Positions 9,445 to 18,602 of a DNA stretch of 64,000 nucleotides are shown piece by piece (position 1 is the first letter of the stretch; each line of letters starts with the position of its first letter). Below the pieces are notes generated by a model. It worked only from the letters and a program-made list of their open reading frames with translations, did not search any database and was not told the origin of the DNA. Origin of the DNA: Streptomyces sp. NBC_01717 (lineage in GTDB: Bacteria; Actinomycetota; Actinomycetes; Streptomycetales; Streptomycetaceae); assembly GCF_036248255.1 (NCBI RefSeq), contig NZ_CP109178.1, forward strand, positions 2,790,001 to 2,854,000, in the 5' to 3' direction. A program made the position numbers and the translations under genes.

Positions 9445-11616
9445 ATGACCAACGCAGACCGCGCAGAGCTCAGGGCTTCGGCCGATTCCGTACTCGCCCG
9501 ACTCGTCGGGGACACCACCGACACCGCTCGGCTGCGCGAGGACCAGTGGCGGGCCATCGAGGCGCTGGTCGCGGACAGACGCAGAGCGCTGGTCGTCCAG
9601 CGGACCGGCTGGGGCAAGTCCGCCGTGTATTTCGTCGCGACCTCACTGCTGCGGGCGCAGGGCAGCGGCCCGACGGTGATCGTCTCGCCGTTGCTCGCAC
9701 TGATGCGTAACCAGGTGGCGGCCGCGGCCCGGGCCGGGATCACCGCCCGCACGATCAACTCGTCCAACACCGAGGAGTGGGACACCGTCCAGGCCGAGGT
9801 GGCAGCAGGGGAGGTGGATGTGCTGCTCGTCAGCCCCGAGCGGCTCAACAACCCCGACTTCCGGGACCAGGTCCTGCCCCGGCTCGCTGCCGCAACCGGG
9901 CTGCTCGTGGTCGACGAGGCGCACTGCATCTCCGACTGGGGCCACGACTTCCGGCCGGATTACCGCCGGCTGCGGACCATGCTCGCCGATCTACCGGCGG
10001 GCGTACCCGTGCTCGCGACGACCGCCACTGCGAACGCACGGGTGACCGCGGATGTCGCCGAGCAGCTCGGTACGGGCGCGGGCACGGACGCGCTGGTGCT
10101 GCGCGGGCCTCTCGACCGCGAGAGTCTCAGCCTCGGCGTGCTCCAACTGCCGAACGCCGCACACCGGCTGGCCTGGCTGGGTGATCATCTCAAGGAGCTC
10201 CCCGGCTCCGGGATCATCTACACGCTCACCGTCGCGGCCGCCGAGGAGATCACGGCGTATCTGCGCCAGTGCGGGCACACCGTGGCCTCCTACACCGGCC
10301 GCACCGAGAACGCAGACCGGCAGCAGGCGGAGGACGATCTCCTGGCCAACCGGGTCAAGGCCCTGGTCGCAACGTCCGCGCTCGGTATGGGATTCGACAA
10401 GCCCGACCTCGGCTTCGTCGTGCACCTCGGCTCCCCCTCCTCCCCCATCGCCTACTACCAGCAGGTGGGTCGCGCGGGCCGAGGCGTCGAGCATGCCGAG
10501 GTGCTACTGCTCCCGGGCAGGGAGGACGAGGCGATCTGGCAGTACTTCGCATCGGTTGCCTTCCCCCCGGAGGAGCAGGTCCGGCGGACGATCGATGTGC
10601 TCGCCCAGGCCGGCCGGCCGCTCTCGCTGCCTGCTCTGGAGCCGCTGGTCGAGCTGCGGCGCACCCGCCTGGAGACGATGCTCAAGGTCCTCGACGTCGA
10701 CGGTGCGGTCAAGCGGGTGAAGGGCGGCTGGATCGCCACGGGAGAGCCCTGGGTCTACGACTCCGAGCGCTATGCCTGGGTGGCACGCCAACGGTCCGCC
10801 GAGCAGCAGGCGATGCGCGACTACGCAACGACGACCGGGTGCCGGATGGAGTTCCTCCGTCGCCAGCTGGACGACGAGGAAGCGGCGGCCTGCGGACGCT
10901 GTGACAACTGCGCGGGCGCGCGCTTCGACGACCAGGTGTCGACGGCCGCTCTGGACACCGCCCGAGGCGAGCTCGGCAGGCCCGGTGTGGAGGTGGAGCC
11001 CCGCAAGATGTGGCCGACCGGTCTCGCCGCGGTGGGCGTCGATCTCAAGGGCCGTATCCCGGCGGGCGAACTGTCCTTCTCGGGGCGCGCCCTCGGCCGG
11101 CTCTCCGACATCGGCTGGGGCAACCGGCTGCGTCCGATGCTCGCGGCGCAGACGCAGGACGCCCCGGTACCCGACGATGTGGCGAGCGCGGTGGTGACAG
11201 TACTGGTCGACTGGGCCAAGGCGCCGGGTGGCTGGGCATCCGGCACCGCCGATGCCGCACCCCGGCCCGTCGGCGTCGTCACGGTCGCCTCGCACAGCAG
11301 GCCACAGCTCATCCAGTCACTCGGCAGCCGTATCGCCGAGGTCGGCCGGATGCCACTGCTCGGCAGCGTCACCTACGCGCCAGGAGCGGCCGAGGTACGG
11401 ATCTCCCGGACCAACAGTGCGCAGCGGGTGCGGGCTCTGCACGAGGCGCTCGTCGTGGAGCCGGAGCTGGCCGAGGCGTTGGCGTCGGCGGGGGGCCCGG
11501 TACTGCTCGTGGACGATCTCTCGGACACCGGCTGGACGCTTGCCGTGGCATCCCGGCTGCTGCGCCGGGCAGGGGCGGAGGGAGTGTTTCCGCTGGTCCT
11601 CGCTGTTCAGGCGTGA
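9445..11616 (+). CDS. RecQ-type DNA helicase with C-terminal phosphoribosyltransferase motif
   Basis: A 723-residue ATP-dependent 3'-5' DNA helicase of the RecQ family. Motifs: Walker A RTGWGKS (53-59), DEAH box [15 protein letters not shown] (155-169), motif IV-VI region [20 protein letters not shown] and [11 protein letters not shown], and a zinc-binding Cys set (TGC then CGRCDNC). No HRDC domain is visible. Instead, the last about 170 residues end in [14 protein letters not shown] (near 685-697), the PRPP-loop signature of type I phosphoribosyltransferases. ATG at 9445 (MTNADRAEL) follows GGGGG; longer in-frame starts would extend into the DnaA-box palindrome. A 6-bp hairpin follows the stop but is weak. 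Confidence 0.9.
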   Translation: MTNADRAELRASADSVLARLVGDTTDTARLREDQWRAIEALVADRRRALVVQRTGWGKSAVYFVATSLLRAQGSGPTVIVSPLLALMRNQVAAAARAGITARTINSSNTEEWDTVQAEVAAGEVDVLLVSPERLNNPDFRDQVLPRLAAATGLLVVDEAHCISDWGHDFRPDYRRLRTMLADLPAGVPVLATTATANARVTADVAEQLGTGAGTDALVLRGPLDRESLSLGVLQLPNAAHRLAWLGDHLKELPGSGIIYTLTVAAAEEITAYLRQCGHTVASYTGRTENADRQQAEDDLLANRVKALVATSALGMGFDKPDLGFVVHLGSPSSPIAYYQQVGRAGRGVEHAEVLLLPGREDEAIWQYFASVAFPPEEQVRRTIDVLAQAGRPLSLPALEPLVELRRTRLETMLKVLDVDGAVKRVKGGWIATGEPWVYDSERYAWVARQRSAEQQAMRDYATTTGCRMEFLRRQLDDEEAAACGRCDNCAGARFDDQVSTAALDTARGELGRPGVEVEPRKMWPTGLAAVGVDLKGRIPAGELSFSGRALGRLSDIGWGNRLRPMLAAQTQDAPVPDDVASAVVTVLVDWAKAPGGWASGTADAAPRPVGVVTVASHSRPQLIQSLGSRIAEVGRMPLLGSVTYAPGAAEVRISRTNSAQRVRALHEALVVEPELAEALASAGGPVLLVDDLSDTGWTLAVASRLLRRAGAEGVFPLVLAVQA

Positions 11617-11833
11617 GACGGGGCGTCACCCGTCCACGATCTGGGCAGGGATATCCGTGTCATTCCGGCTGATTCCCGTCAGCCTCGCCAATTGCTCGTT
11701 GCCGCCTGCCGATACGCCAGCGAGAATTGAACTCGCTCCCCGCACGGTCCTTTCGCGGCCCGGAAGGGCTGTGCCGCGGTGCGCCCCCACCCGACCCTGC
11801 CCGCACCGTGGGCGCGTATGCGAAGGGAGGACC

Positions 11834-12457
11834 GTGACCTTCGGATTCGCTCCGTCCGCAGCCACTTCGGTGTCCGCCGACTCCGCCAACCGCCTTGCCA
11901 GAATGCTCGAACCGGCCGAATGGGCCGCTGCGGGCATACCGTTGCTGCGCAGCCCGCGCGAGGTCGTCAGCGGACTGCACGCCCGGCACCGGCCGACTCC
12001 AACAACTGCCGTCGTCGCCGTACTCGACCATGAGGAACGCCTCACGGCCAGCGCGTCGTTCACCCGCCGCTCCGTAGCCGCGGACGGCTGGGAGTTCCGT
12101 AACGCGCTGCTGGCGCATCTGCGCCGGGTCATCCCGCACGATCTGCGACGCCGCACGCCCGTCCGGACTGCGGTACTGCTCTACTGCCGCGAGGGGGACG
12201 AGCGATGGACGGAGGAGGACGGGGCGTGGATGTGGGGTCTGCGAGACGCCTGCACGCTGCACGGCCTTCGGTGCGGCGCGTACATCACGCTGACCCATGG
12301 CGGGTGGCAGGTGCTGGGCGAGGGCCGCGGTGGCCGTCGGCCCAACTCCACGTCAGCGCCTTCGTCTCTCGCCGACACGGTGGGTGATCGCGACCCGTTC
12401 CCGCTGCGCACCGGTGGCGGGGCGACGGAGGCACTGCGCCGTACCGCGGCCCGCTGA
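11834..12457 (+). CDS. Conserved hypothetical protein
   Basis: A 207-residue protein I do not recognise. GTG at 11834 (VTFGFAPSAATS) has a strong AGGGAGG upstream and is the clear start. Composition is soluble alpha/beta, with ARMLEPAEWAAAGIPLLRSP and AVVAVLDHEERLTASASFTR in the N-terminal half, WMWGLRDACTLHGLRCGAYI near residue 140 and a disordered Ser/Gly/Arg tail. It lies 217 bp after recQ, so it may have its own promoter, and converges on the next gene. No function is assigned. Confidence 0.7.
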   Translation: MTFGFAPSAATSVSADSANRLARMLEPAEWAAAGIPLLRSPREVVSGLHARHRPTPTTAVVAVLDHEERLTASASFTRRSVAADGWEFRNALLAHLRRVIPHDLRRRTPVRTAVLLYCREGDERWTEEDGAWMWGLRDACTLHGLRCGAYITLTHGGWQVLGEGRGGRRPNSTSAPSSLADTVGDRDPFPLRTGGGATEALRRTAAR

Positions 12458-12523
12458 CCCGAGCCGTCGGCCCGGCCGCCCCGTCGGGCAGCCGGGTCAC
12501 CACGGTCGTACGTGCCTAACGGC

Positions 12524-13144
12524 TCAGACGCCGACGCCGAGCACGGTGTTGATCTGCTGCGGGTCACCGCAGACGATCAGCAGCGCCCCGGCGCGCTTCT
12601 GCGCGAGGAGCAGCGCACGGGCGGCGGCGTCATCGGCTGCTCCGTTGACCGCGACGATCACCACGGGACGGGCCTGCACCCGGTCCGCGCCCTCGGCACC
12701 GGCGAAGAAGACATCCTCACCGGCCTCGTGCTGGGCCCAGTAGGCGGCCTCTCCGAAGGACAGCTCGTGCGCGGCCCACGGGTGATGTTCGCCGGTGGTG
12801 AGCACCAGGATGTCGCCCGGTGCGCGTCCGGAGTCGAGCAGCAGATCGACTGCCTCGTCGGCGGCGTCGAGCGCACCGCCGGCCGAGGCCGGGATCAGCT
12901 GGATCTGCGGCACCGAACGGTTCTCCGAGCGGGCCGCCGGGGACTGACCGGCGGTGGGGTGCGGGCGCTGCGCCGGGGGCGCGGGCCTCGCGGGACCGGG
13001 CCCCGGACGACCGGGGCGCGGCGTGGCCGCGGAACGCGGACCGGGTACGGGACGGGGGGTCGGCGCGGTACGGCCTGTGGCCGAAGTGACGCGGGGACCC
13101 TGGGCGCTCTCGTGAATCTGAGGCTCCTCGGGGATGAGAGGCAT
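12524..13144 (-). CDS. Conserved hypothetical protein with Pro-rich N-terminus
   Basis: A 206-residue protein. Residues about 10-75 are Pro/Arg/Gly-rich and probably disordered. The C-terminal 120 residues form an alpha/beta domain (PQIQLIPASAGGALDAADEA, ARPVVIVAVNGAADDAAARAL, ALLIVCGDPQQINTVLGV). The GDPQQ-like ending and the PVVIVA strand recall the C-terminal domain of UvrD-like helicases, but no helicase motifs are present, so this is only a resemblance. ATG at 13144 (MPLIPEEPQ) or ATG at 13180 are possible; neither has a good ribosome binding site. It follows rnhB in the same direction, 60 bp apart. Confidence 0.65.
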   Translation of the reverse strand: MPLIPEEPQIHESAQGPRVTSATGRTAPTPRPVPGPRSAATPRPGRPGPGPARPAPPAQRPHPTAGQSPAARSENRSVPQIQLIPASAGGALDAADEAVDLLLDSGRAPGDILVLTTGEHHPWAAHELSFGEAAYWAQHEAGEDVFFAGAEGADRVQARPVVIVAVNGAADDAAARALLLAQKRAGALLIVCGDPQQINTVLGVGV

Positions 13145-13204
13145 GGGTGGTTGTCTATCAAATGCCGACGCGATGAGCATCAGCGGGTGGGCACAAATGC
13201 GCGA

Positions 13205-13915
13205 TCAGAAGTCGAAGCCGAGCTGGCCCCCGCTTTCCAGTGCGGCCGCCTCGGCGGAGAAGCGGACCTTCTTCAGGTGCTGCCACTTGGGCAGCGCGTC
13301 GAGGTAGGACCACGAGAGGCGGTGGTGGGGCGTGGGTCCCAGCGCCTCCAGAGCGGCCCTGTGCACGGGAGACGGGTAGCCGGCGTTGGCACCGAAGGCG
13401 AAGGGGGCGTACTCCCCGGTTTCCGCACCCAGTTCGGCCATCATCGCGTCCCTGTGGACCTTCGCGATCACCGAGGCGGCCGCGACCGCGACACAGGACT
13501 GGTCGCCCTTGATGACGGTTCGGACCGTCCAGGGCTCGCCCAGGTAGTCGTGTTTGCCATCGAGTATCACCGCGTCGGGGCGCACAGGCAGCGCTTCGAG
13601 GGCGCGGACAGCGGCGAGGCGCAGGGCCGCGGTCATCCCGAGGTCGTCGATCTCCTGCGGCGAGGCGTCTCCGAGACCGTAGGCGGTGACCCAGCCCTCG
13701 AGCAGCGGCGCCAGCTCGGCGCGGCGCTTGGGGCTGATCAGCTTGGAGTCGGTGAGTCCGGCAGGAGGCTTGCGGAGGCCGGTGACGGCCGCACATACGG
13801 TGACCGGTCCCGCCCACGCTCCGCGTCCGACCTCGTCGACACCGGCGACGGTCTTGGCACCGGTGGTAGCGCGCAGTGAGCGCTCGACAGTGTGCGTGGG
13901 TGGTTCGTACGGCAT
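13205..13915 (-). CDS. rnhB: Ribonuclease HII
   Basis: Removes RNA from RNA-DNA hybrids and initiates removal of single ribonucleotides misincorporated in DNA. The 236-residue protein keeps the acidic catalytic residues: Asp-Glu in [15 protein letters not shown], Asp in [11 protein letters not shown] and Asp in [21 protein letters not shown] near the C-terminus is also typical. ATG at 13915 ([11 protein letters not shown]) is chosen from the usual family length. It lies downstream of the TetR gene in the same direction and upstream of a hypothetical gene. Confidence 0.94.
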   Translation of the reverse strand: MPYEPPTHTVERSLRATTGAKTVAGVDEVGRGAWAGPVTVCAAVTGLRKPPAGLTDSKLISPKRRAELAPLLEGWVTAYGLGDASPQEIDDLGMTAALRLAAVRALEALPVRPDAVILDGKHDYLGEPWTVRTVIKGDQSCVAVAAASVIAKVHRDAMMAELGAETGEYAPFAFGANAGYPSPVHRAALEALGPTPHHRLSWSYLDALPKWQHLKKVRFSAEAAALESGGQLGFDF

Positions 13916-14031
13916 GGCGCCAGCCAGCGTACGCCGACGAGAAGTCCGAGAACACCCCGGGGCGCCGGACCGTTGTGCCGTCCGCGACGCCTCCACCGGG
14001 ATGCTCACGGCCCGGCCGCCGGCCGTCGCGT

Positions 14032-14658
14032 TCAGTTGCCGGAGGAGCGGAACAGCGGCACCACGACCTGATCGATCATTTCGGCGAGCTCCCTGTCCGT
14101 CCATTCGCTGCCGCACACCTTGCTGCGGTACATCATCATCGCGGGGATCACCTCGAAGGACAGCTCGCTCGTGGCATCGGAGCGGACGTCGCCGCGCGCG
14201 ATCCCTCGGCCTACCACTTCCCGTAGGAGCTCGGTCGAGGGCTGGATCACCCCTTTGAGGATCACCGACTGGAACCGCTCGGCGGAGCTTGCGTCGCACT
14301 CGTGAAGTACGGAACGCAGCGCGCATCCGGGCTTGGAAAGCATTGCGTCGCGCAGCCGTCGGCAGAGCTGGTAGAGATCTTCGCGAACGCTGCCGAAGTC
14401 GGGCGCCTCGCCGAGGGCCGGCAGTGCCGTCTGCAGTGCGTCGACCACCAGGTCCTCCTTCGAGGGCCATCGCCGGTAGACCGCCGCCTTCCCTGTCTGG
14501 GCCCTGGCGGCGATGCCCTCCATCGTCAGCCCGTTCCAGCCCACCGTGCTCAGCTGTTCCAGCGCGGCATCGAGGATCGCGCGTTCCAGTACGGGCCCGC
14601 GGCGGCGCGGTGATGCCATCGACGGCCGAGCGGCGGCCGCCGAGCGCGAAGTAACCAT
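14032..14658 (-). CDS. TetR-family repressor of the adjacent MFS efflux gene
   Basis: A predicted 208-residue repressor. The helix-turn-helix is near residues 25-70 ([40 protein letters not shown]). The C-terminal domain is helical and ligand-binding ([38 protein letters not shown]), of the type found with efflux pumps. ATG at 14658 ([13 protein letters not shown]) follows GGAGAAAAGC; the extra upstream frame lacks a ribosome binding site. It is divergent from the MFS gene, and two 20-bp palindromes in the spacer are its obvious operators, implying repression of the pump and of itself. Confidence 0.92.
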   Translation of the reverse strand: MVTSRSAAAARPSMASPRRRGPVLERAILDAALEQLSTVGWNGLTMEGIAARAQTGKAAVYRRWPSKEDLVVDALQTALPALGEAPDFGSVREDLYQLCRRLRDAMLSKPGCALRSVLHECDASSAERFQSVILKGVIQPSTELLREVVGRGIARGDVRSDATSELSFEVIPAMMMYRSKVCGSEWTDRELAEMIDQVVVPLFRSSGN

Positions 14659-14817
14659 CAGCTTTTCTCCATCGAAACAGGTCGGACGGTGGGGCCCGTC
14701 GGGACGGTGAGGCGGATCCAGACGTCGGGGCGGACCAAGACACATCGGAACCGATCGTCGCCAGACCGAGCAGACCCGGACCGAGCGATTCCGCCGGCAT
14801 CCCGGCAACGGCAGCTT

Positions 14818-14839
14818 CAGTGAACGCTTGCGTTCACTG
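14818..14839. promoter_or_regulatory. TetR operator 1
   Basis: A perfect palindrome, CAGTGAACGC-TT-GCGTTCACTG, between the divergent TetR and MFS genes. It sits 48 bp from operator 2 and closer to the repressor gene, so it probably mediates autoregulation. Confidence 0.88.
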
Positions 14840-14856
14840 ACGGGGACTCACTACCG

Positions 14857-14886
14857 TTGACGAGACAGTGAACGCTTCCGTTCACT
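14857..14886 (+). promoter_or_regulatory. Predicted promoter of the MFS gene
   Basis: TTGACG (14857-14862), 18 bp, then TTCACT (14881-14886), a moderate sigma-70-type pair. Operator 2 fills the spacer and overlaps the -10, so bound repressor would block polymerase. Confidence 0.5.
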
Positions 14887-14887
14887 A
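14866..14887. promoter_or_regulatory. TetR operator 2
   Basis: AGTGAACG-CTTC-CGTTCACT (arms 14867-14874 and 14879-14886), the same half-sites as operator 1 with one central change. It lies directly before the MFS start. Confidence 0.88.
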
Positions 14888-14909
14888 ATTCACTTGTGGG
14901 GGATCCATA

Positions 14910-16463
14910 GTGACAACCTCTCAGTTAGAAGCACAGAGTCCGCCGGGCGCGGCCCGACGGCAGGGGCGACGAGGGATCGCCCTCGCGGTCATCGCCGCAT
15001 GTCAATTGATGGTTGTGCTCGATGCCACGATCGTCAACATCGCGCTTCCGCACGTCCAGGACGCGCTCAGCTTCTCCACCACCGATCTGTCCTGGGTCCT
15101 CAGCGCCTACACGCTCACCTTCGGCGGACTGCTTCTCCTCGGCGGCAGGGCCGGTGACATCCTCGGCCGACGCCGGGTCTTCATAGCCGGAATCCTGGTC
15201 TTCACCCTTGCTTCCCTGCTGGGTGGACTGGCCCAGGAGCCCTGGCAATTGCTCGCGGCCCGGGCCCTCCAGGGCGTGGGTGGAGCCATCGCCTCACCGA
15301 CATCACTCGCCCTGATCACCACCACGTTTCCCGAAGGTCCCGAGCGGAACCGCGCGTTCGGAGTCTTTGCCGCAGTTTCGGCGGGCGGCGGCGCGATCGG
15401 CCTGCTGACCGGCGGAATGCTCACCGAATGGCTCGACTGGCGATGGGTCTTCTTCGTCAACGTACCGATCGGTGTGCTGATCGCGGTCCTGGCACCCATG
15501 TACATCAACGAGTCCGAGAGGCATCCCGGCCGCTTCGACGTCTCGGGCGCACTGACCTCGACCCTCGGCATGGCCTCGCTGGTGTACGGATTCATCCGGG
15601 CTTCCGAGGAGGGCTGGCGGGACTCCCTCACCGTGGGGTCCTTCGGCGCCGCGGTGGTACTCCTCGCCGCATTCGTACTCATCGAGATGCGGGCGAAGGA
15701 ACCGATCACCCCACTGCGGATGTTCGCCGACCGCAACCGGTCGGGGACGTACCTCATCATGCTCAGCCTGGCCGCCGCCATGGTCGGCATGTTCTTCTTC
15801 ATCGTCCTGTTCGTACAGAACGTGCTGGGCTACAGCCCCATCGAGTCGGGTCTGGCCTTCCTGCCTGTGACCGTGGCCATCATCACGGGCGCAGGCCTGT
15901 CGCAGCGACTGCTCCCGGTGCTGGGCCCCAAGCCGTTCATGATCACCGGTTCGACACTCACCGGAATCGGCCTCTTCTGGCAGACATTCATCTCGTCCGA
16001 CAGCTCCTATGTGAGCGGGGTGCTGGGGCCGATGCTCCTGTTCGGCTTCGGTATGGGCCTCAACTTCGTCACGCTGACCCTGACCGCTGTCTCCGGGGTC
16101 GCGCAGCACGAGGCCGGTGCGGCGTCCGGACTGCTCAATGCCAGCCAGCAGGTGGGTGGTTCGCTGGGGCTGTCCATCCTGGTGACGGTCTTCGGCACGG
16201 CGAGCCGCAACGAGGCGGAGAAGCAACTTCCGTCGTTCATGGCGCAGGCGACGCCGGAACAGAAGGCGAAATTCGCCGAGACGCACGAGTTGCCCGCACC
16301 CTGGGGACACGAGGTGCTCACACAAGGCATTTCGACGGCGTTCACGGCAGCGGTGGCGATGGCCGCACTCGCCCTGCTGACTGCGGTGTTGGTGATCCGG
16401 GTACGCAGGAGCGATTTGGATGCGTTGAGCGGCAAGGCGTCCGCGGGTGGTCCTGGAGCCTAG
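14910..16463 (+). CDS. MFS multidrug transporter, DHA2 (EmrB/QacA) family
   Basis: A 517-residue inner-membrane drug:proton antiporter with about 14 predicted membrane helices. Family motifs: MVVLDATIVNIALPHVQDAL (helix 1), LGGRAGDILGRRRVF (motif A) and ALQGVGGAIASPTSLALI (motif C-like). GTG at 14910 (VTTSQLEAQSPP) follows GGGGGATC. The long soluble loop near residues 445-470 (FMAQATPEQKAKFAETHE) is common in this family. It is controlled by the divergent TetR repressor through operators 1 and 2. The substrate is not predictable; probably the inducing compound. Confidence 0.93.
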   Translation: MTTSQLEAQSPPGAARRQGRRGIALAVIAACQLMVVLDATIVNIALPHVQDALSFSTTDLSWVLSAYTLTFGGLLLLGGRAGDILGRRRVFIAGILVFTLASLLGGLAQEPWQLLAARALQGVGGAIASPTSLALITTTFPEGPERNRAFGVFAAVSAGGGAIGLLTGGMLTEWLDWRWVFFVNVPIGVLIAVLAPMYINESERHPGRFDVSGALTSTLGMASLVYGFIRASEEGWRDSLTVGSFGAAVVLLAAFVLIEMRAKEPITPLRMFADRNRSGTYLIMLSLAAAMVGMFFFIVLFVQNVLGYSPIESGLAFLPVTVAIITGAGLSQRLLPVLGPKPFMITGSTLTGIGLFWQTFISSDSSYVSGVLGPMLLFGFGMGLNFVTLTLTAVSGVAQHEAGAASGLLNASQQVGGSLGLSILVTVFGTASRNEAEKQLPSFMAQATPEQKAKFAETHELPAPWGHEVLTQGISTAFTAAVAMAALALLTAVLVIRVRRSDLDALSGKASAGGPGA

Positions 16464-16526
16464 CGTCGCAGGCCGGTGCGGGCACCGGTTAACCGGGCGG
16501 CGCGCAGGTGAAGCACGCGCGTCGGC

Positions 16527-16565
16527 GCAGGTGCAGGCCGTCCACGGGGTGCGGCCTGCACCTGC
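16527..16565. terminator. Bidirectional terminator between MFS and DUF4173 genes
   Basis: A perfect 14-bp stem (16527-16540 with 16552-16565) and 11-nt loop, between convergent genes. Confidence 0.8.
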
Positions 16566-16596
16566 CCGGATCGCCGGGTACGGCTCAGCAATCCGG

Positions 16597-16652
16597 ATCA
16601 GTACGGGTCGTAGGGGCGTCATCCGTAGGCGGCGTAATCAGTACGGGTCGTA
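16597..16652. repeat. 16-bp direct repeat copying the 3' end of the DUF4173 gene
   Basis: ATCAGTACGGGTCGTA occurs at 16597-16612 and 16637-16652. The second copy encodes the final YDPY-stop of the membrane protein; the first lies 40 bp beyond the stop and would read YDPY-stop again. Confidence 0.7.
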
Positions 16653-18419
16653 CGTATCGTCTTCGTAACCGCCTCGATCACCGCCGTCCTCACCGCTTCC
16701 AAGACCCTCGCAGTCCGTCACGAGAGCGTTCGCGCTCCGGTTCTCCAGAATGTCGCGTGCCCGCGCCTCGCCCCAGCTGGTGGCGTACCAAGGAGCGTCG
16801 GACACGCGCAGCGTGCGCTGGATCTCGCCGAGAGCACAGGACCGCAGCGGTTCGGGCAGTGTGTCGAGGGCCGGTACGGCGTCGGCCGAGAGGCCACGGA
16901 GGTAGTCGATGTCGATCGCGTGATCGTTGCGGTAGCGCTGAACATTCTGTTCCGCGATCAGCCCGTCGGGCGAGACCAGACCGAACACGAGCACACCGAC
17001 GGCCGCGCTCGCCGCCACGGCGCGCGGCAGCAGCCGGGCGCCGAACACGCCCGCCGCCATGATCAGGATCAGCACCACGCCCAGCCACAGCTCCACCGCG
17101 GCCACGGATATCCGCAGACGGGTCAGACCGTACGCATCGACGTACAGCTCCATACGCCGCAGTGCGGAGGCCACCACCACAAGGGTGAGCAGGCACAGCG
17201 CGCCGAGGACGATCCGCACGAGAGTGCGGTCGCGCGCTTCACCACGAGGGGCCCAGCGCAGGGCGAGTGCGATCACGAGGAGCGTGAGCAGCGTTGCCCA
17301 CAACAACTGCCAGAAGCCCTGGCGGGCGTATGCCGAGTAGCTGAGATCGGTCTCGGCCATCACCTTGTCGTATCCGCCGAGCAACACGGTGAGCTGGATG
17401 GCGATGAAGACGGCGAAGAGCAGATTCAGCACGATGAGCGGAAGCGCCCACTCCAGCCGGCCTCGGGCCTTGCCCGCCCGCACGGTGATGCGGTCCCAGT
17501 GGATGGGGGCGGCGGCGGTGTACGCGGCAGTGAGCGCACCGACCAGACCGACCACGAAGAGGAAGAACCGCCAGGGGGTGTCGCCCAGCGACACGTCCGG
17601 CATCAAATTGCCGAGCACATCGGCGAACGCGGCATCCGCGCTTGCGAACAGCGCTCCGAAGACGATGAGCAGGACAACGGCCACCGCGGTGGACCGGAAG
17701 GCGACACCCCATCGACCGCGAGAACCAGCCATCCGGTCGCGAATGCCCAGTCCTCCCCATCTCACTCCCTCGACGGCGGAGGAGAACAGGCCCACCGAAC
17801 CGAGGAACACCCCGAGCCAGCTGCGGCTGCCGTGCAGGGCGAGCGAGCCCAGCGCGGCGGCTGACACCACTGCGAGGAAGGTGGGCCAGCCCGCGTCCCG
17901 GAGCGCCGGGACGATGAGCAGTGACAGACCGCCCAGCGCCCAGACAGCGGACCAGGGGCGGAGCCGGCGACCCGCGGCCTCTGCGGCGAAGAAGGCCGCG
18001 AGCGCGGCGGGAATCGCGACAATCAGCAGGTTCAGGCCGAGACCGTCCCCCAGCAACAGACCACTGAGGAGCGCGGTGGCCACGACAGACCAGAGTGTGG
18101 CGTTACGGATGGCGACCGGCGGGTCCGGGCGCAGCCGCGCAACCGTGCCGACCTGCTGCTGGCGGCTCTGCCAGGGGTTGGGCGGCGGATGCGATTGCCA
18201 TCCTTGCTGTGCGTACGCCGGGCTCCTCGGCGGCTCCGGGACGGCTTCGCCGGAATCGGGCACGCTCGGCGCTCCGGAGCTACCGGGCGACTCGGACGGC
18301 ACCGCATCCACCGACGGCTCCGGCGACTTCGAAGTCTCCGGCGGCGCCGACGGCTCCTGCGGGCGAGACGGCTCGGGCGCCTCCGGCTTCCGGGACGACT
18401 CTGACGTGTGATCGGGCAT
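16638..18419 (-). CDS. DUF4173 multi-pass membrane protein
   Basis: A 593-residue integral membrane protein. About 105 residues of Pro/Ser/Glu-rich, probably cytoplasmic and disordered sequence are followed by roughly 12 hydrophobic helices and a soluble C-terminal domain (YLRGLSADAVPALDTLPEPL, DAPWYATSWGEARARDILEN). AYARQGFWQLLWATLLTLL and LRRMELYVDAYGLTRLRISV mark the DUF4173 family, common in actinobacteria and uncharacterised. ATG at 18419 (MPDHTSESSRK) has GGGAGGGGG upstream. It lies downstream of the ADP-ribosylglycohydrolase in divergent transcription context with both genes leftward, 184 bp apart. No function is assigned. Confidence 0.85.
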   Translation of the reverse strand: MPDHTSESSRKPEAPEPSRPQEPSAPPETSKSPEPSVDAVPSESPGSSGAPSVPDSGEAVPEPPRSPAYAQQGWQSHPPPNPWQSRQQQVGTVARLRPDPPVAIRNATLWSVVATALLSGLLLGDGLGLNLLIVAIPAALAAFFAAEAAGRRLRPWSAVWALGGLSLLIVPALRDAGWPTFLAVVSAAALGSLALHGSRSWLGVFLGSVGLFSSAVEGVRWGGLGIRDRMAGSRGRWGVAFRSTAVAVVLLIVFGALFASADAAFADVLGNLMPDVSLGDTPWRFFLFVVGLVGALTAAYTAAAPIHWDRITVRAGKARGRLEWALPLIVLNLLFAVFIAIQLTVLLGGYDKVMAETDLSYSAYARQGFWQLLWATLLTLLVIALALRWAPRGEARDRTLVRIVLGALCLLTLVVVASALRRMELYVDAYGLTRLRISVAAVELWLGVVLILIMAAGVFGARLLPRAVAASAAVGVLVFGLVSPDGLIAEQNVQRYRNDHAIDIDYLRGLSADAVPALDTLPEPLRSCALGEIQRTLRVSDAPWYATSWGEARARDILENRSANALVTDCEGLGSGEDGGDRGGYEDDTYDPY

Positions 18420-18602
18420 GGGACCCCCTCCCACCGAGTTCCGCTCACACAGCTGCTGAGCAGCGCGAGCACCTCGGCTCTCATTCGGCGCACGATCGTC
18501 ATGATGATCATTGACGGCGGCGTGGCCGAAAGGGTAGCCCCCCGGTACCGCTCGCAGACATGCGCGGCAGGGATGTGGCAGTACCGTGACAGTCGAGACG
18601 TG

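Noticed and set aside
11613..11634. Hairpin just after recQ as a terminator.
   Set aside because: Only a 6-bp stem overlapping the stop codon with no following T run; too weak to call.
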